From contig JBCCUK010000004.1 in assembly GCA_039196965.1 (NCBI GenBank), positions 97,811 to 161,810 of the forward strand: a DNA stretch of 64,000 nucleotides. Direction: 5' to 3'. The DNA comes from CALLCD01 sp039196965. GTDB taxonomy: Bacteria; Pseudomonadota; Alphaproteobacteria; Caulobacterales; Hyphomonadaceae. Shown piece after piece: positions 34,038 through 42,851 of this stretch. Positions within the stretch are counted from its first letter, which is position 1. Every line of letters starts with the position of its first letter. The notes under the pieces were generated by a model. That model was given only the letters and a program-made list of their open reading frames with translations, did not search any database and had not been told where the DNA came from. The position numbers were made by a program, and so were the translations under genes.

Positions 34038-35639
34038 ATGGAACATTCCAAAGACTACGCTGCGCTGGCGGCCAAAGACTACGCTGTGCTGGCGGCCAAG
34101 TACTACGCTGTGCTGGCGGCAAGCCTCGCCTTGGGTGCGTGTTCAGTGCCTATTTCTGCGCAATCGGCCGATCTGGAAACGGCTGACACCAGCCCGGCTG
34201 AAACAGCGGAAGACGACTGGACCGAAACCCTTTCGCCCGCCTCCCGGCGCAATGAGAAAATGGTCGGGGGTACAAAAGCGCGACCCGGCGAATGGCCCTT
34301 TATCGGCGCATTGCGGGGGGAGAGCCAAAGCGAGATTTCCCATTTCTGTGGTGTGTCGGCGATCAGCGAGGAGTGGGTGCTGACCGCCGCCCATTGCGTC
34401 TCGGGGCTCGATAGCCCGCCGGGCTCGCCGCAGATCCACCCGATCTGGGGCACGCTATCGGTTGTCATGAACACGCATGACCTCTCCGAAACTGCCGATG
34501 AACAGGTGTTTCGAGCCATAGAAGTCATCGTCCACGAAGACTATCAGAGCGAGGTTTTCCCGACCGGCGATACGCCGTTGCAAGGTCCCCTCAATGACAT
34601 CGCCCTGATCAAGCTTGACCGGAAATGGACAGGCAAGATTGCCCGCCTCTCCGGCAGCGCCAGTAGCGATGCCGACAGTTATTTCGGTCGTGGATTCGTC
34701 GCTGGCTATGGCCTGACACAGGAATGGCCACAAACCTTGCAACCTTTCACCTACACCCGAAGCGGCAAGACCGGCGCAGCAGGATCAAAGGATCTCTTGC
34801 ACGCCATGCTGCCGCTGAAAGACCCGGACACCTGCACGGGCGTCTTCGCCGAAAACGGCTATGATACATCGCTTCATCTCTGCGCAGGTTTTGATGGCGG
34901 CGGCGTCGATTCCTGCCAGGGCGATTCCGGTGGTCCCCTCGCCGGTCTCGACAAGCTGGGCCGGGCTTACCAGATCGGCGTTGTCAGTTTCGGCTTCGGC
35001 TGCGCCCAGGCGAACTCTCCCGGCGTTTATGCCCGCGTATCCACATACCGGAACTGGATCAGCTCCCATGTGCCGGAGGCCAAATTCGTCGATGTCCAGC
35101 CGGAAACGGCGGTCTCGGTGAGCCAGGAATCCCTGCAGGCCATCTTTGATCTGTTTGATGAGTTGGAGGACGGGGTGTCGGTATCCATTTCACCATCCAC
35201 AGAATTAAAGCACGGTGAAACCGTGGTCTTCAACATCACGCCAAATGTTAGCGGCCGCTTATGGGTTCTCGACCGTGCAGCAGACGGAACCATCACACCG
35301 ATCTATCCCAATCAGTGGATAAGGACGGACGAAACCCTGGTCGAGGCGGGACGTACGATTACAATCCCATCGCCTTCCTACGGCTTCGATTTCCGTGCGC
35401 AGGTTTCTGACGCAACAGCGGATGAAGAACAGAATGAACTGTTCGCAATCGTCTTGCCGCCATCCGTGGAGCTGATCGGCGACACCATTCCAGAGATCAA
35501 AAAAGGTATCTCGCCCCAGGCCCAGAAGACGGACTATGCCATGCGGCTCCAGCATCAGCTGACCGTGGCAGCGCGGTCCGGCAATGGCGCAGAAGAAGGT
35601 TGGTCAGCCGGTCGGATCGACTATCGAATCAAACGTTAG
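34038..35639 (+). CDS. Trypsin-like serine protease lipoprotein with C-terminal DUF4384-like domain
   Basis: 533 residues. A lipobox LALGAC puts the lipidated Cys at residue 35, preceded by a triplicated KDYAxLAA signal sequence. The protease domain starts near MVGGTKARPGEWPF and has the full triad: His119 (LTAAHC), Asp187 (NDIALIKL) and Ser297 (CQGDSGGP). Asp291, six residues before Ser297, predicts cleavage after Arg or Lys. Residues from about 370 form a beta-rich domain (GETVVFNITPNVSGRLWVLD, PIYPNQW) like DUF4384, often fused to caspases, kinases or proteases. The ribosome site is GAGGGG before ATG 34038. The last 36 bases overlap the convergent Sel1 gene. Confidence 0.87.
   Translation: MEHSKDYAALAAKDYAVLAAKYYAVLAASLALGACSVPISAQSADLETADTSPAETAEDDWTETLSPASRRNEKMVGGTKARPGEWPFIGALRGESQSEISHFCGVSAISEEWVLTAAHCVSGLDSPPGSPQIHPIWGTLSVVMNTHDLSETADEQVFRAIEVIVHEDYQSEVFPTGDTPLQGPLNDIALIKLDRKWTGKIARLSGSASSDADSYFGRGFVAGYGLTQEWPQTLQPFTYTRSGKTGAAGSKDLLHAMLPLKDPDTCTGVFAENGYDTSLHLCAGFDGGGVDSCQGDSGGPLAGLDKLGRAYQIGVVSFGFGCAQANSPGVYARVSTYRNWISSHVPEAKFVDVQPETAVSVSQESLQAIFDLFDELEDGVSVSISPSTELKHGETVVFNITPNVSGRLWVLDRAADGTITPIYPNQWIRTDETLVEAGRTITIPSPSYGFDFRAQVSDATADEEQNELFAIVLPPSVELIGDTIPEIKKGISPQAQKTDYAMRLQHQLTVAARSGNGAEEGWSAGRIDYRIKR
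34050..34121 (+). repeat. 24-bp tandem repeat, three units, inside a signal peptide
   Basis: Three consecutive 24-base units (34050-34073, 34074-34097, 34098-34121) that differ at only a few positions and each encode KDYAALAA, KDYAVLAA and KYYAVLAA. They form most of the region before the lipobox of the protease. Each unit is 8 codons, so gain or loss of units keeps the frame but changes signal-peptide length. Confidence 0.9.
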
Positions 35640-36266
35640 TGACCGGCTGCGCGCGGCTGATAGCTCCTCATCGGTCATCACACTGGCGAGCTTGTTTAGC
35701 TCCCCTTTAGCACCAGCGTTGCCGAGTTGGTCGGCCAAGGCGAAGAACGCGTAGGCTTCGATGAAATCGGGCGGTGCGCCGTGGCCGCCGGCATTGGCCA
35801 CGCCAAGATTGAAAGCGCACCTATCGTCGCCAAGGTCGGCACCTCTCCGCCAGTATGCTCTGGCAGCACCGAAATCCTGTACGCCGCCAAGGCCCGTCAT
35901 GGCCATTTGGCCAAGGTGCGAAAGAGCATCCGTGTCATTGCCGTTCGCGGCTTTCTCGAACAGCCTCCTCGCCTTGGTCGCATCCTTCTCACCGCCGAGC
36001 CCGTTCAGCCACATGAAGCCAAGATTGAAGAGCCCCTGGGGCAATCCCGCATCTGCTGCCAGACCATAGTTTTCCCGCGCTGCCACTAGATCGAGCGGAA
36101 CGCCAAGGCCATGCTGCAACATGGCACCGAGATTGTTTGCTGCGGCTGGATGACCGTCCTTGGCCGCGCGTCCCATCAGTTCGGCAGCTTCGGCAATATT
36201 CTCTCCACCGGAGGATTTCCGCATCAGTGCGTGCGCGCGCTCGAAGAGGCTTTGCAGAGATGTCAC
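35604..36266 (-). CDS. Sel1-repeat (SLR/TPR-like) protein
   Basis: 220 residues, with at least four Sel1-like helical repeats: AAANNLGAMLQHGLGVPLD, QGLFNLGFMWLNGLGGEKDA, ALSHLGQMAMTGLGGVQDFG and CAFNLGVANAGGHGAPPDF. These repeats make protein-binding solenoids. No signal peptide is seen, so it is probably cytoplasmic. The start is a GTG at 36266; an ATG further in would cut the first helix. It ends inside the 3' end of the protease gene on the other strand (36-base overlap). Partner unknown. Confidence 0.82.
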   Translation of the reverse strand: MTSLQSLFERAHALMRKSSGGENIAEAAELMGRAAKDGHPAAANNLGAMLQHGLGVPLDLVAARENYGLAADAGLPQGLFNLGFMWLNGLGGEKDATKARRLFEKAANGNDTDALSHLGQMAMTGLGGVQDFGAARAYWRRGADLGDDRCAFNLGVANAGGHGAPPDFIEAYAFFALADQLGNAGAKGELNKLASVMTDEELSAARSRSLTFDSIVDPTG

Positions 36267-36453
36267 GGTGTCTTTCTAAACCCTCTCAACGGCTTGCTAT
36301 TGGGCCGCTAGCCCGGCGCGTGCAGCAAACTACTGGCTATGCGACGGCTTGCCTCTTTGCCCGCGCTGCCGACGAACGACATATGGCTCACAAACAAGAT
36401 GAATCCAGCTTGACCTAATGTCAGGTTCGGTGGTCAGTACCGGAGTTGTCCAT

Positions 36454-36660
36454 ATGAGCCAGATCGCAGAGCCGACAGTTTCCGTGTCAGAAGAGTCTCC
36501 GAAAAAACAGTCTTCAATCTTTGCCTGGCTGGGCTCGTTGAAGCATCGAAGGAAAGAGCTTTTCTGGGCCTGGGTCACATATCAGGCCGTCAAAGGCATC
36601 CTGACGACATCGCTCATCTGGATACCACTGATTATGTGGTGGACCCGCGGCGGAAGCTGA
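36454..36660 (+). CDS. Small membrane protein, unknown function
   Basis: About 68 residues from ATG 36454 (GGAG 8 bases upstream), or 80 from ATG 36418. A polar, Ser-rich N-terminus is followed by a basic stretch (KHRRKE) and one long hydrophobic segment (VKGILTTSLIWIPLIMWW) ending in a short charged tail. This looks like a real single-pass inner-membrane protein, but I do not recognise the family. It sits between the Sel1 gene and nqrM. Confidence 0.55.
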   Translation: MSQIAEPTVSVSEESPKKQSSIFAWLGSLKHRRKELFWAWVTYQAVKGILTTSLIWIPLIMWWTRGGS

Positions 36661-36682
36661 CGACTGGCAACTAGCGACGCGT

Positions 36683-36922
36683 CTAAGCGCCCGTCTGCTC
36701 CATTTGATCCATCATGCGCTTGGCGCGCGGGCAATTCAGCCGGTCCCGCAGAGGGCTGTCTGGATCGATTTTCTGACTGCAGACAAGGCACTGGTCGGAA
36801 TCGGAAATAGCATTCAGCCCACCGCAGCTGCCTTTGATCGTCTTGCCCATAAGCATGACGCCGAGCGACATGCCAACCATGATCACCATCAAAAGCCCAA
36901 ATGCCAGAATGAATGTCGCCAC
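36683..36922 (-). CDS. nqrM: Na+-NQR maturation protein NqrM (DUF539)
   Basis: 79 residues: one N-terminal transmembrane helix followed by the NqrM signature KGSCGGL and three more Cys (DQC, LVC, LNC), four in all. NqrM is needed to assemble functional Na+-NQR, probably by delivering iron to the Cys-bound site between NqrD and NqrE. The tail after the last Cys (about 15 residues) is somewhat longer than in vibrios. It precedes apbE's stop region on the minus strand, and nqrA-F lie just beyond, which fixes the assignment. Confidence 0.87.
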   Translation of the reverse strand: MATFILAFGLLMVIMVGMSLGVMLMGKTIKGSCGGLNAISDSDQCLVCSQKIDPDSPLRDRLNCPRAKRMMDQMEQTGA

Positions 36923-36971
36923 GTTTGATCCTGCCTCTACAAAGATGGCCGCCTAACTAGAAAACCGCACA

Positions 36972-37997
36972 CTAGTTGATATTCTGTAACGCCTCAAAGC
37001 GCGGACTTGACGCAGATATAAACTCTGTTTCCTGCGATGTCGCGTCCCTCACAATAAAGTAAGCAGCAACATCAAGCTCCACTGCGATTGCCATACCCTC
37101 ATTCTCACCAAGAACAAGCAGTGCAGTAGCCCAGGCATCCGCAAGAGCGGCCGTCTCAGAAATAACTGTGACCGAGGCAGTTTTATGGGTAATCGGGCGG
37201 CCCGTCTCGCTGTCGATGATGTGGCTGAAACGGACATCATTGACTTCAAAATAATTTCTATAGTCGCCCGAAGTCGCCATGCCCTGTCCGGAAAGCTCCA
37301 CTATTTCGCGAATCGCCCCCGGCATGGAATCCGGCCGCTCAATCCCGATGCGCCAGGCTTCGCCCTCGGGATTGAGGCCCGCTGTTTTCAAATCACCGCC
37401 GATTTCCACCATGAAATCTGTAAGGCCAAAGCCTTCCAGCGCGCCAGCAACCTGATCAATACCGTAGCCCTTCGCCAAAGCCGCAATATAGAGGGTCACG
37501 TCCGGCTCCAGTTTGGTGAGGGTCAGGGCGTCTGTGTCGAGTGTAATCAGCCTGTCCTGCCCGGTTTTATCCAGCGCTTCGCGGATAGCATCTTCAGAGG
37601 GAACCGGTGTGTCGAACTCACGGGTGCCAAAACCCCATAGCTCGATCAGAGGACCGAGGGTCATGTCGAATTGCCCCTCACTATCGGCGTGAACGATTTG
37701 GGCCATTTCAACGACATCAGAAAGCGCGGGCGATATTTTGATCGGCTCAGTCGTTTTCGCAGCATTCCATAGCGAAATCTCCGCATTCGGGTCCCAATTC
37801 GACAATTGCCCGTTCACACGATCAAGGGTGGCATCAATTGCTGCTTTCACTTGTCCGCGATCAAGTGCCGCAGAGTGATCTATTGCGACAATATTGTACG
37901 TGGTGCCCATAGTTTGACCGGTAAAGGACAAAGTGGCCGGTTGATCGCTACAGCTGACTAGAAAAAGGCCCGTAAATACAAGTAGTATGCGCACCAT
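36972..37997 (-). CDS. apbE: FAD:protein FMN transferase ApbE, lipoprotein
   Basis: 341 residues with a lipobox FLVSC (Cys16), so it faces the periplasm as a lipoprotein. Family motifs are TGQTMGTTYNIVAID at the N-terminus, LSNWDPNAEISLWN, ALAKGYGIDQVAGAL, VEIGGDLKTAGLN and SHIIDSETGRPIT with TASVTVISETAALADAWAT, including the Asp/Thr metal site. It transfers FMN from FAD onto a Thr of NqrB and NqrC. It is divergent from nqrA with about 185 bases between the starts, and co-oriented with nqrM. Confidence 0.94.
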   Translation of the reverse strand: MVRILLVFTGLFLVSCSDQPATLSFTGQTMGTTYNIVAIDHSAALDRGQVKAAIDATLDRVNGQLSNWDPNAEISLWNAAKTTEPIKISPALSDVVEMAQIVHADSEGQFDMTLGPLIELWGFGTREFDTPVPSEDAIREALDKTGQDRLITLDTDALTLTKLEPDVTLYIAALAKGYGIDQVAGALEGFGLTDFMVEIGGDLKTAGLNPEGEAWRIGIERPDSMPGAIREIVELSGQGMATSGDYRNYFEVNDVRFSHIIDSETGRPITHKTASVTVISETAALADAWATALLVLGENEGMAIAVELDVAAYFIVRDATSQETEFISASSPRFEALQNIN

Positions 37998-38182
37998 GAT
38001 AGGACCCTGAATCTACACTCCTTCAGCAGATGTTAAGCCATGCTATGTATGTCAATGAGTCGGGTCAGGAAGACCGAGAATATCTCAGCCAGGAGGTGCG
38101 GCGACTTAAACTGTTGTCTTGGGGTTTAACGCTTGCAAACTGTGTACTAGGTAGCCGCCCAAATTAGGCAAACTTAATAGAA

Positions 38183-39565
38183 ATGCTGCAGATATCATCT
38201 CAAGCGAGTTTAGAGAGCAGTTCTTTGGCGATAAAGCTCAAAAAAGGTCTGGATTTGCCCGTGAACGGGGCCCCGGCGCAAGAAATCAGCGACGCCGTTC
38301 CGGTCAAAACCGTTGCCGTCGTCGGTGCCGATTATATCGGCTTGAAACCTAGATTGGCCGTTCAGGAAGGCGATATTGTAGCGGCAGGCGACAAAATCTT
38401 CGCCCATAAAGATACCCCTGACGTAGCTGTGGTATCGCCAGTGTCTGGCCGTGTGAAAGCAATCAACCGGGGACACAGACGTGTCCTTATCAGCGTCGAA
38501 ATCGAAGTTGATGAGGCAGCCGCGCCGCCAGTGAATTTCCTCGACATCGGAGACGATCAGAGCCGCGACGGAATTGCAGAACGGCTTTGTGCATCTGGGC
38601 TTTGGACCTCTTTGAGAACCCGCCCCTACTCCCATGTTCCCGCCTCGGACAGCGCTCCAAAAGCCATTTACGTTACGGCAATGGACACAGAGCCCCTCGC
38701 GCCAAACCCCGAATTAATAATTAATGAAGACCCGGACGCTTTTGTGGCAGGCCTACAGGCCATATCCACACTCTCCGAAGGTTGGACCTATCTCTGCCAT
38801 GCTGACGGGGCGAAAATCCCCGGCGGTGATCTGAAAAAGGTAAAATCAGCCGAGTTTTCCGGCCCGCATCCGGCCGGCCTTCCCGGCACGCACATGCATT
38901 TTCTGGAGCCACCGTCGGCCGAATCAATTGTCTGGACGATCTGGTATCAGGATGTGATTGCCATAGGCCGTCTGATGCAGACGGGCACGCTGAACCCTGA
39001 GCGCATCGTTGCGATATCAGGCCCTCTCTGCCACTCACCGCGCCTCGTGCGTACCGTTATGGGTGCCTCCATGAGTGAACTTACCAATGGCGAGATAAGT
39101 CAGGAGGTTCCGGCACGAATCATCTCCGGCTCCGTGCTCAGTGGTCGCGCGGGCGACGGCCCGAGCGCTTATCTCGGACGTTATGCCCGCCAGATCACGG
39201 CCATAGAGGAAGATCACAAGCAGATTCCGCTCGGCTGGATACGGCCCATGGCCAGCAAGTTCTCTTTCCAGCCGGTTCTCGGATCGGCGATGTCTAAAAA
39301 GCTCTACTCTCTTACCTCAAATCTGAATGGTGGGCGCCGTGCCATGGTTCCCGTCGGCACCTTTGAGGAACTTATGCCGCAGGACTATCTGCCCACCCAG
39401 CTGTTGCGCGCCTTGCTGGTCATGGATACCGATACAGCACAGAGTTTGGGCGCACTGGAACTCGACGAGGAAGATCTGGGCCTTGTCGGCTTCGCTTGCC
39501 CTGCAAAATACGAGTATGGCATGGCTTTGAGGGACTGCCTGACGAAAATCGAGAAAGAAGGCTGA
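38183..39565 (+). CDS. nqrA: Na+-translocating NADH:quinone reductase subunit A
   Basis: 460 residues, full length. The N-terminus KLKKGLDLPVNGAP and the block PRLAVQEGDIVAAGDKIF, then HKDTPDVAVVSPVSGRVKAI, are diagnostic of NqrA, as are GTHMHFLEPPSAESIVWTIW, IVAISGPLCHSPRLVRT and the acidic C-terminus with FACPAKYEYG. It is the cytoplasmic subunit that takes part in quinone binding. First gene of nqrABCDEF, 4 bases before nqrB. No strong ribosome site precedes ATG 38183. Confidence 0.97.
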   Translation: MLQISSQASLESSSLAIKLKKGLDLPVNGAPAQEISDAVPVKTVAVVGADYIGLKPRLAVQEGDIVAAGDKIFAHKDTPDVAVVSPVSGRVKAINRGHRRVLISVEIEVDEAAAPPVNFLDIGDDQSRDGIAERLCASGLWTSLRTRPYSHVPASDSAPKAIYVTAMDTEPLAPNPELIINEDPDAFVAGLQAISTLSEGWTYLCHADGAKIPGGDLKKVKSAEFSGPHPAGLPGTHMHFLEPPSAESIVWTIWYQDVIAIGRLMQTGTLNPERIVAISGPLCHSPRLVRTVMGASMSELTNGEISQEVPARIISGSVLSGRAGDGPSAYLGRYARQITAIEEDHKQIPLGWIRPMASKFSFQPVLGSAMSKKLYSLTSNLNGGRRAMVPVGTFEELMPQDYLPTQLLRALLVMDTDTAQSLGALELDEEDLGLVGFACPAKYEYGMALRDCLTKIEKEG

Positions 39566-39569
39566 GGCG

Positions 39570-40784
39570 ATGGGCATTCGCAGCTTTTTCGATGGTATCG
39601 AGCCCCACTTCATGCAAGGGGGCAAATGGGAACGATACTTCCCCATCTACGAGATGGTGGAGAGCTTCGTTTACACCCCAAAAACCGTAACGACAGTCGC
39701 GCCCCATGCCCGGTCATATGTGGATATGAAGCGCATCATGTCCTACGTGGTGCTGGCGACAGTCCCATGCATTTTCTTCGGTCTCTATAATACCGGGCTG
39801 CAGGTTAATACGGCCATTGCCGAGCTTGATGCGCCGGGCTGGCGGGGCTGGATCCTCCAGACCCTTGGCATTGGCCTGAACCCGAATAATCCGTTTGCCA
39901 ACTTTGCCCATGGGGCTCTGTTCTTCATACCGATCTATGTGACCACTGTTGTTGTCGGCGGCATATGGGAAGTGGTGTTCGCCACGGTGCGCCGCCACGA
40001 GGTGAATGAGGGCTTCCTCGTCACATCCATGCTCTATGCGCTGATCATGCCGCCGAATGCGCCGCTCTGGCAGGTCGCCCTCGGCATTTCGTTTGGCGTG
40101 GTGATCGGCAAGGAAGTGTTTGGCGGCACCGGAAAGAATTTCCTCAATCCGGCGCTTACGGGCCGGGCCTTCCTCTATTTTGCCTATCCAGCTCAAATGT
40201 CTGGGGATACCATCTGGACGCCGGTGGATGGCTTTTCAGGAGCCACAGCGCTCTCTATTACAGCATCAGACGGCTATCAGGAGCTCGCGGCAAACGGTAT
40301 CACCTGGATGGATGCGTTTTTCGGCACGATACAAGGCTGCATCGGTGAAACCTCGACCCTCGCCTGCCTGCTTGGCCTGATTTTCCTTCTGTCCACGAAA
40401 ATCGCCAATTGGCGGATGGTCGTCGGCTGTCTTGGAGGCATGATCGCGTTTTCCAGTCTGCTGAACTTCATCGGTTCGGACACCAACCCAATGTTTGCCA
40501 TGCCGTGGTATTGGCACCTTGTTATTGGCGGCTACGCCTTTGGCCTTGTTTTCATGGTGACTGAGCCCGTATCCGGTGCACATACGAATATGGGCAGATA
40601 CATCTACGGAGCCCTGATCGGCTTTATGGTTGTGATGATCAGGGTGATCAACCCAGCCTTCCCAGAAGGGATGATGCTTGCCATCCTGTTTGGCAATGTT
40701 TTCGCCCCATTGATCGATTACTTTGTCGTACAGGCAAACATCAGACGCAGAGCAAAACGTAGTGCAGCAGCAACAGTCGGATAA
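39570..40784 (+). CDS. nqrB: Na+-translocating NADH:quinone reductase subunit B
   Basis: 404 residues, ten-helix membrane subunit holding a covalent FMN and part of the Na+ path. The flavinylation motif DGFSGATALS places the FMN on Thr226. Other signatures are KTVTTVAPHARSYVDMKRIM, GKEVFGGTGKNFLNPALTGR, and the C-terminal VTEPVSGAHTNMGRYIYG. The 3' end overlaps the nqrC reading frame. Confidence 0.97.
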   Translation: MGIRSFFDGIEPHFMQGGKWERYFPIYEMVESFVYTPKTVTTVAPHARSYVDMKRIMSYVVLATVPCIFFGLYNTGLQVNTAIAELDAPGWRGWILQTLGIGLNPNNPFANFAHGALFFIPIYVTTVVVGGIWEVVFATVRRHEVNEGFLVTSMLYALIMPPNAPLWQVALGISFGVVIGKEVFGGTGKNFLNPALTGRAFLYFAYPAQMSGDTIWTPVDGFSGATALSITASDGYQELAANGITWMDAFFGTIQGCIGETSTLACLLGLIFLLSTKIANWRMVVGCLGGMIAFSSLLNFIGSDTNPMFAMPWYWHLVIGGYAFGLVFMVTEPVSGAHTNMGRYIYGALIGFMVVMIRVINPAFPEGMMLAILFGNVFAPLIDYFVVQANIRRRAKRSAAATVG

Positions 40785-41577
40785 TAAGCCGAAAGGCCCC
40801 ATCGGGCGGTTTTTCGCCCTTCCACCGGATTCGGTACCGAAGACGATCTTCACGGCCGTCACCCTATGCCTTGTGGCGTCTATGATTGTGTCAGCAGCTG
40901 CTGTTTCGCTGCGCCCTATGCAAGAGCTGAACAGGCTTCAGAACAAACAGATCAATATTATTCAGGTTGCCGGCGTCTATGATCCCGATATCAGCATCGC
41001 CGAAGCGTTTGAAGTGTTCGAACCCCATGTGCTCGAGCTGGAAACCGGCAAATTCACAACCGAATTCGAGGCCACGACATTCGACGATCTTGCAGCAGCT
41101 GACGACCCTGCCACATCCATCGCTCTCGAGGATGATCCCGCCTCCATCAGCAGACAGTCAAAGTACCGAACGATTTATCTTCTCCGCGATGATGCAGGTG
41201 AGCTTGATAAAGTCATTCTGCCAGTACACGGCTACGGTCTCTGGTCGACGCTCTATGGCTTCATTGCCCTTGAAAAAGACGGCAATGAAATATTCGGCCT
41301 GCAGTTCTACGAGCATGGTGAAACACCGGGCCTCGGCGCTGAGATAACCAATCCGCGTTGGGTAGCCTTGTGGAACGGCAAGAAAATCAAGGATGGCGAC
41401 GGCGACATTGAGATTACGGTCGCGAAGAATCCGCCAGCCGCCGGCGAAGACCATTATGTAAATGCGCTGTCCGGCGCGACTCTCACAAGCAACGGCGTCA
41501 ACAATCTCGTCCGGTTTTGGATGAGTGATGCCGGCTACGGCCCATTCCTCGACAGGATAAAAGCAGGAGAAGTCTGA
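40762..41577 (+). CDS. nqrC: Na+-translocating NADH:quinone reductase subunit C
   Basis: About 271 residues from GTG 40762; the frame also offers a TTG at 40723, but that would add a 62-base overlap with nqrB and 13 residues before the natural polar N-terminus. One membrane helix (about 28-52) anchors a periplasmic domain. The flavinylation motif SGATLTSNGV puts covalent FMN on Thr240 (GTG numbering). HGYGLWSTLYGFIAL and FYEHGETPGLGAEI are typical of NqrC. Stop overlaps the nqrD start (TGATG). Confidence 0.94.
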   Translation: MQQQQSDNKPKGPIGRFFALPPDSVPKTIFTAVTLCLVASMIVSAAAVSLRPMQELNRLQNKQINIIQVAGVYDPDISIAEAFEVFEPHVLELETGKFTTEFEATTFDDLAAADDPATSIALEDDPASISRQSKYRTIYLLRDDAGELDKVILPVHGYGLWSTLYGFIALEKDGNEIFGLQFYEHGETPGLGAEITNPRWVALWNGKKIKDGDGDIEITVAKNPPAAGEDHYVNALSGATLTSNGVNNLVRFWMSDAGYGPFLDRIKAGEV

Positions 41578-42230
41578 TGGCTCAGACACGCCGCGAAATG
41601 CTCATCGACCCTATGGTCGATAACAATCCGATCACCCTGCAGGTGCTCGGCATTTGCTCCGCTCTTGCCGTTACCACCTCACTTCAGGTTGCTCTTGTAA
41701 TGTCGATCGCCGTGACGGTCGTCACCGGCTTTTCATCCATGTTTATTTCGATGCTGCGCAATCATATTCCGGGCTCGATCCGGATTATTGTGCAGATGGT
41801 CATCATCGCATCACTCGTGATCATGGTGGACCAGTTCCTGCGGGCTTATGCCTACGAGATCTCCAGAACGCTTTCCGTCTTCGTTGGCTTGATCATCACC
41901 AACTGCATCGTCATGGGCCGGGCCGAAGCCTTTGCCATGAAAAATCCACCGGTGGCGTCTTTCATTGACGGGGTCGGCAATGGCCTCGGCTACGGGCTCA
42001 TCCTGATGACCGTCGGTTTCTTCCGCGAATTTTTCGGTTCAGGCAGCCTGTTCGGCGTCACGATCATGGAAACCGTCAATAATGGCGGCTGGTATGTGCC
42101 AAACGGTATGATGCTTTTGCAACCATCGGCCTTCTTTATCATCGGCCTTCTCATCTGGGGCATCCGGGCATGGAAACCGGCCCAGGTCGAAGAGCGCGAA
42201 TTTGAAATCCAGGCCATCGGAGCACACTGA
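41577..42230 (+). CDS. nqrD: Na+-translocating NADH:quinone reductase subunit D
   Basis: 217 residues, six membrane helices. Family signatures: LIDPMVDNNPITLQVLGICS, NHIPGSIRIIVQMVIIASLV, and LIITNCIVMGRAEAFAM with the Cys that binds, together with NqrE, the intramembrane iron or [2Fe-2S] centre. The end GIRAWKPAQVEEREF is normal. Overlaps nqrC and nqrE by single-base TGATG junctions, indicating translational coupling. Confidence 0.97.
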   Translation: MAQTRREMLIDPMVDNNPITLQVLGICSALAVTTSLQVALVMSIAVTVVTGFSSMFISMLRNHIPGSIRIIVQMVIIASLVIMVDQFLRAYAYEISRTLSVFVGLIITNCIVMGRAEAFAMKNPPVASFIDGVGNGLGYGLILMTVGFFREFFGSGSLFGVTIMETVNNGGWYVPNGMMLLQPSAFFIIGLLIWGIRAWKPAQVEEREFEIQAIGAH

Positions 42231-42838
42231 TGGAAGAGCTCCTTTCCCTGGCCGTACGGGCGATTTTCATTGAAAATCTGGCCCTCTCCTTCTTCCTCGG
42301 CATGTGTACCTTCATCGCCGTTTCGAAGAAGATCGCCACCGCTATTGGCCTCGGTATCTCGGTCATGATCGTGCAGTCGATCACTGTTCCGGCGAACAAT
42401 CTCATTCTGAACAATCTGCTTGCGCCGGGTGCCCTCGCCTGGGCCGGGTTCTCCGAAGTCGATCTCACATTTCTCGGTCTGATTTCCTATATCGGCGTTA
42501 TCGCTGCCATGGTTCAGATCCTCGAAATGGTGCTCGATAAGTATTTCCCGCCGCTTTACAACGCCCTCGGCGTTTTCCTGCCGCTGATCACAGTGAACTG
42601 TGCCATTCTCGGCGGATCGTTGCTGATGGTCGAGCGGGACTTCAACTTCGCAGAATCCGTGACGTTCGGCGTCTCCTCCGGCTTCGGCTGGGCCCTTGCC
42701 ATCGCGGCCATGGCTGGCATCCGCGAGAAGCTCAAATATTCCGACATTCCCGACGGCCTTCAGGGCCTCGGCATCACATTCATCACAGCTGGCCTTATGG
42801 CCATGGCCTTTATGTCGTTTGGCTGCATCAAGCTTTGA
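42230..42838 (+). CDS. nqrE: Na+-translocating NADH:quinone reductase subunit E
   Basis: 202 residues, six helices, inverted-topology partner of NqrD. Signatures: FIENLALSFFLGMCTFIAVS with the N-terminal metal-centre Cys, LEMVLDKYFPPLYNALGVFL, and PLITVNCAILGGSLLMVERD with the second Cys. The end LMAMAFMSFGCIKL is typical. A short gap separates it from nqrF. Confidence 0.97.
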   Translation: MEELLSLAVRAIFIENLALSFFLGMCTFIAVSKKIATAIGLGISVMIVQSITVPANNLILNNLLAPGALAWAGFSEVDLTFLGLISYIGVIAAMVQILEMVLDKYFPPLYNALGVFLPLITVNCAILGGSLLMVERDFNFAESVTFGVSSGFGWALAIAAMAGIREKLKYSDIPDGLQGLGITFITAGLMAMAFMSFGCIKL

Positions 42839-42851
42839 GGGACGCATAGAT

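Noticed and set aside
34050..34121. Short tandem repeats as a CRISPR array
   Set aside because: Units are directly adjacent without unique spacers and are in-frame coding sequence.
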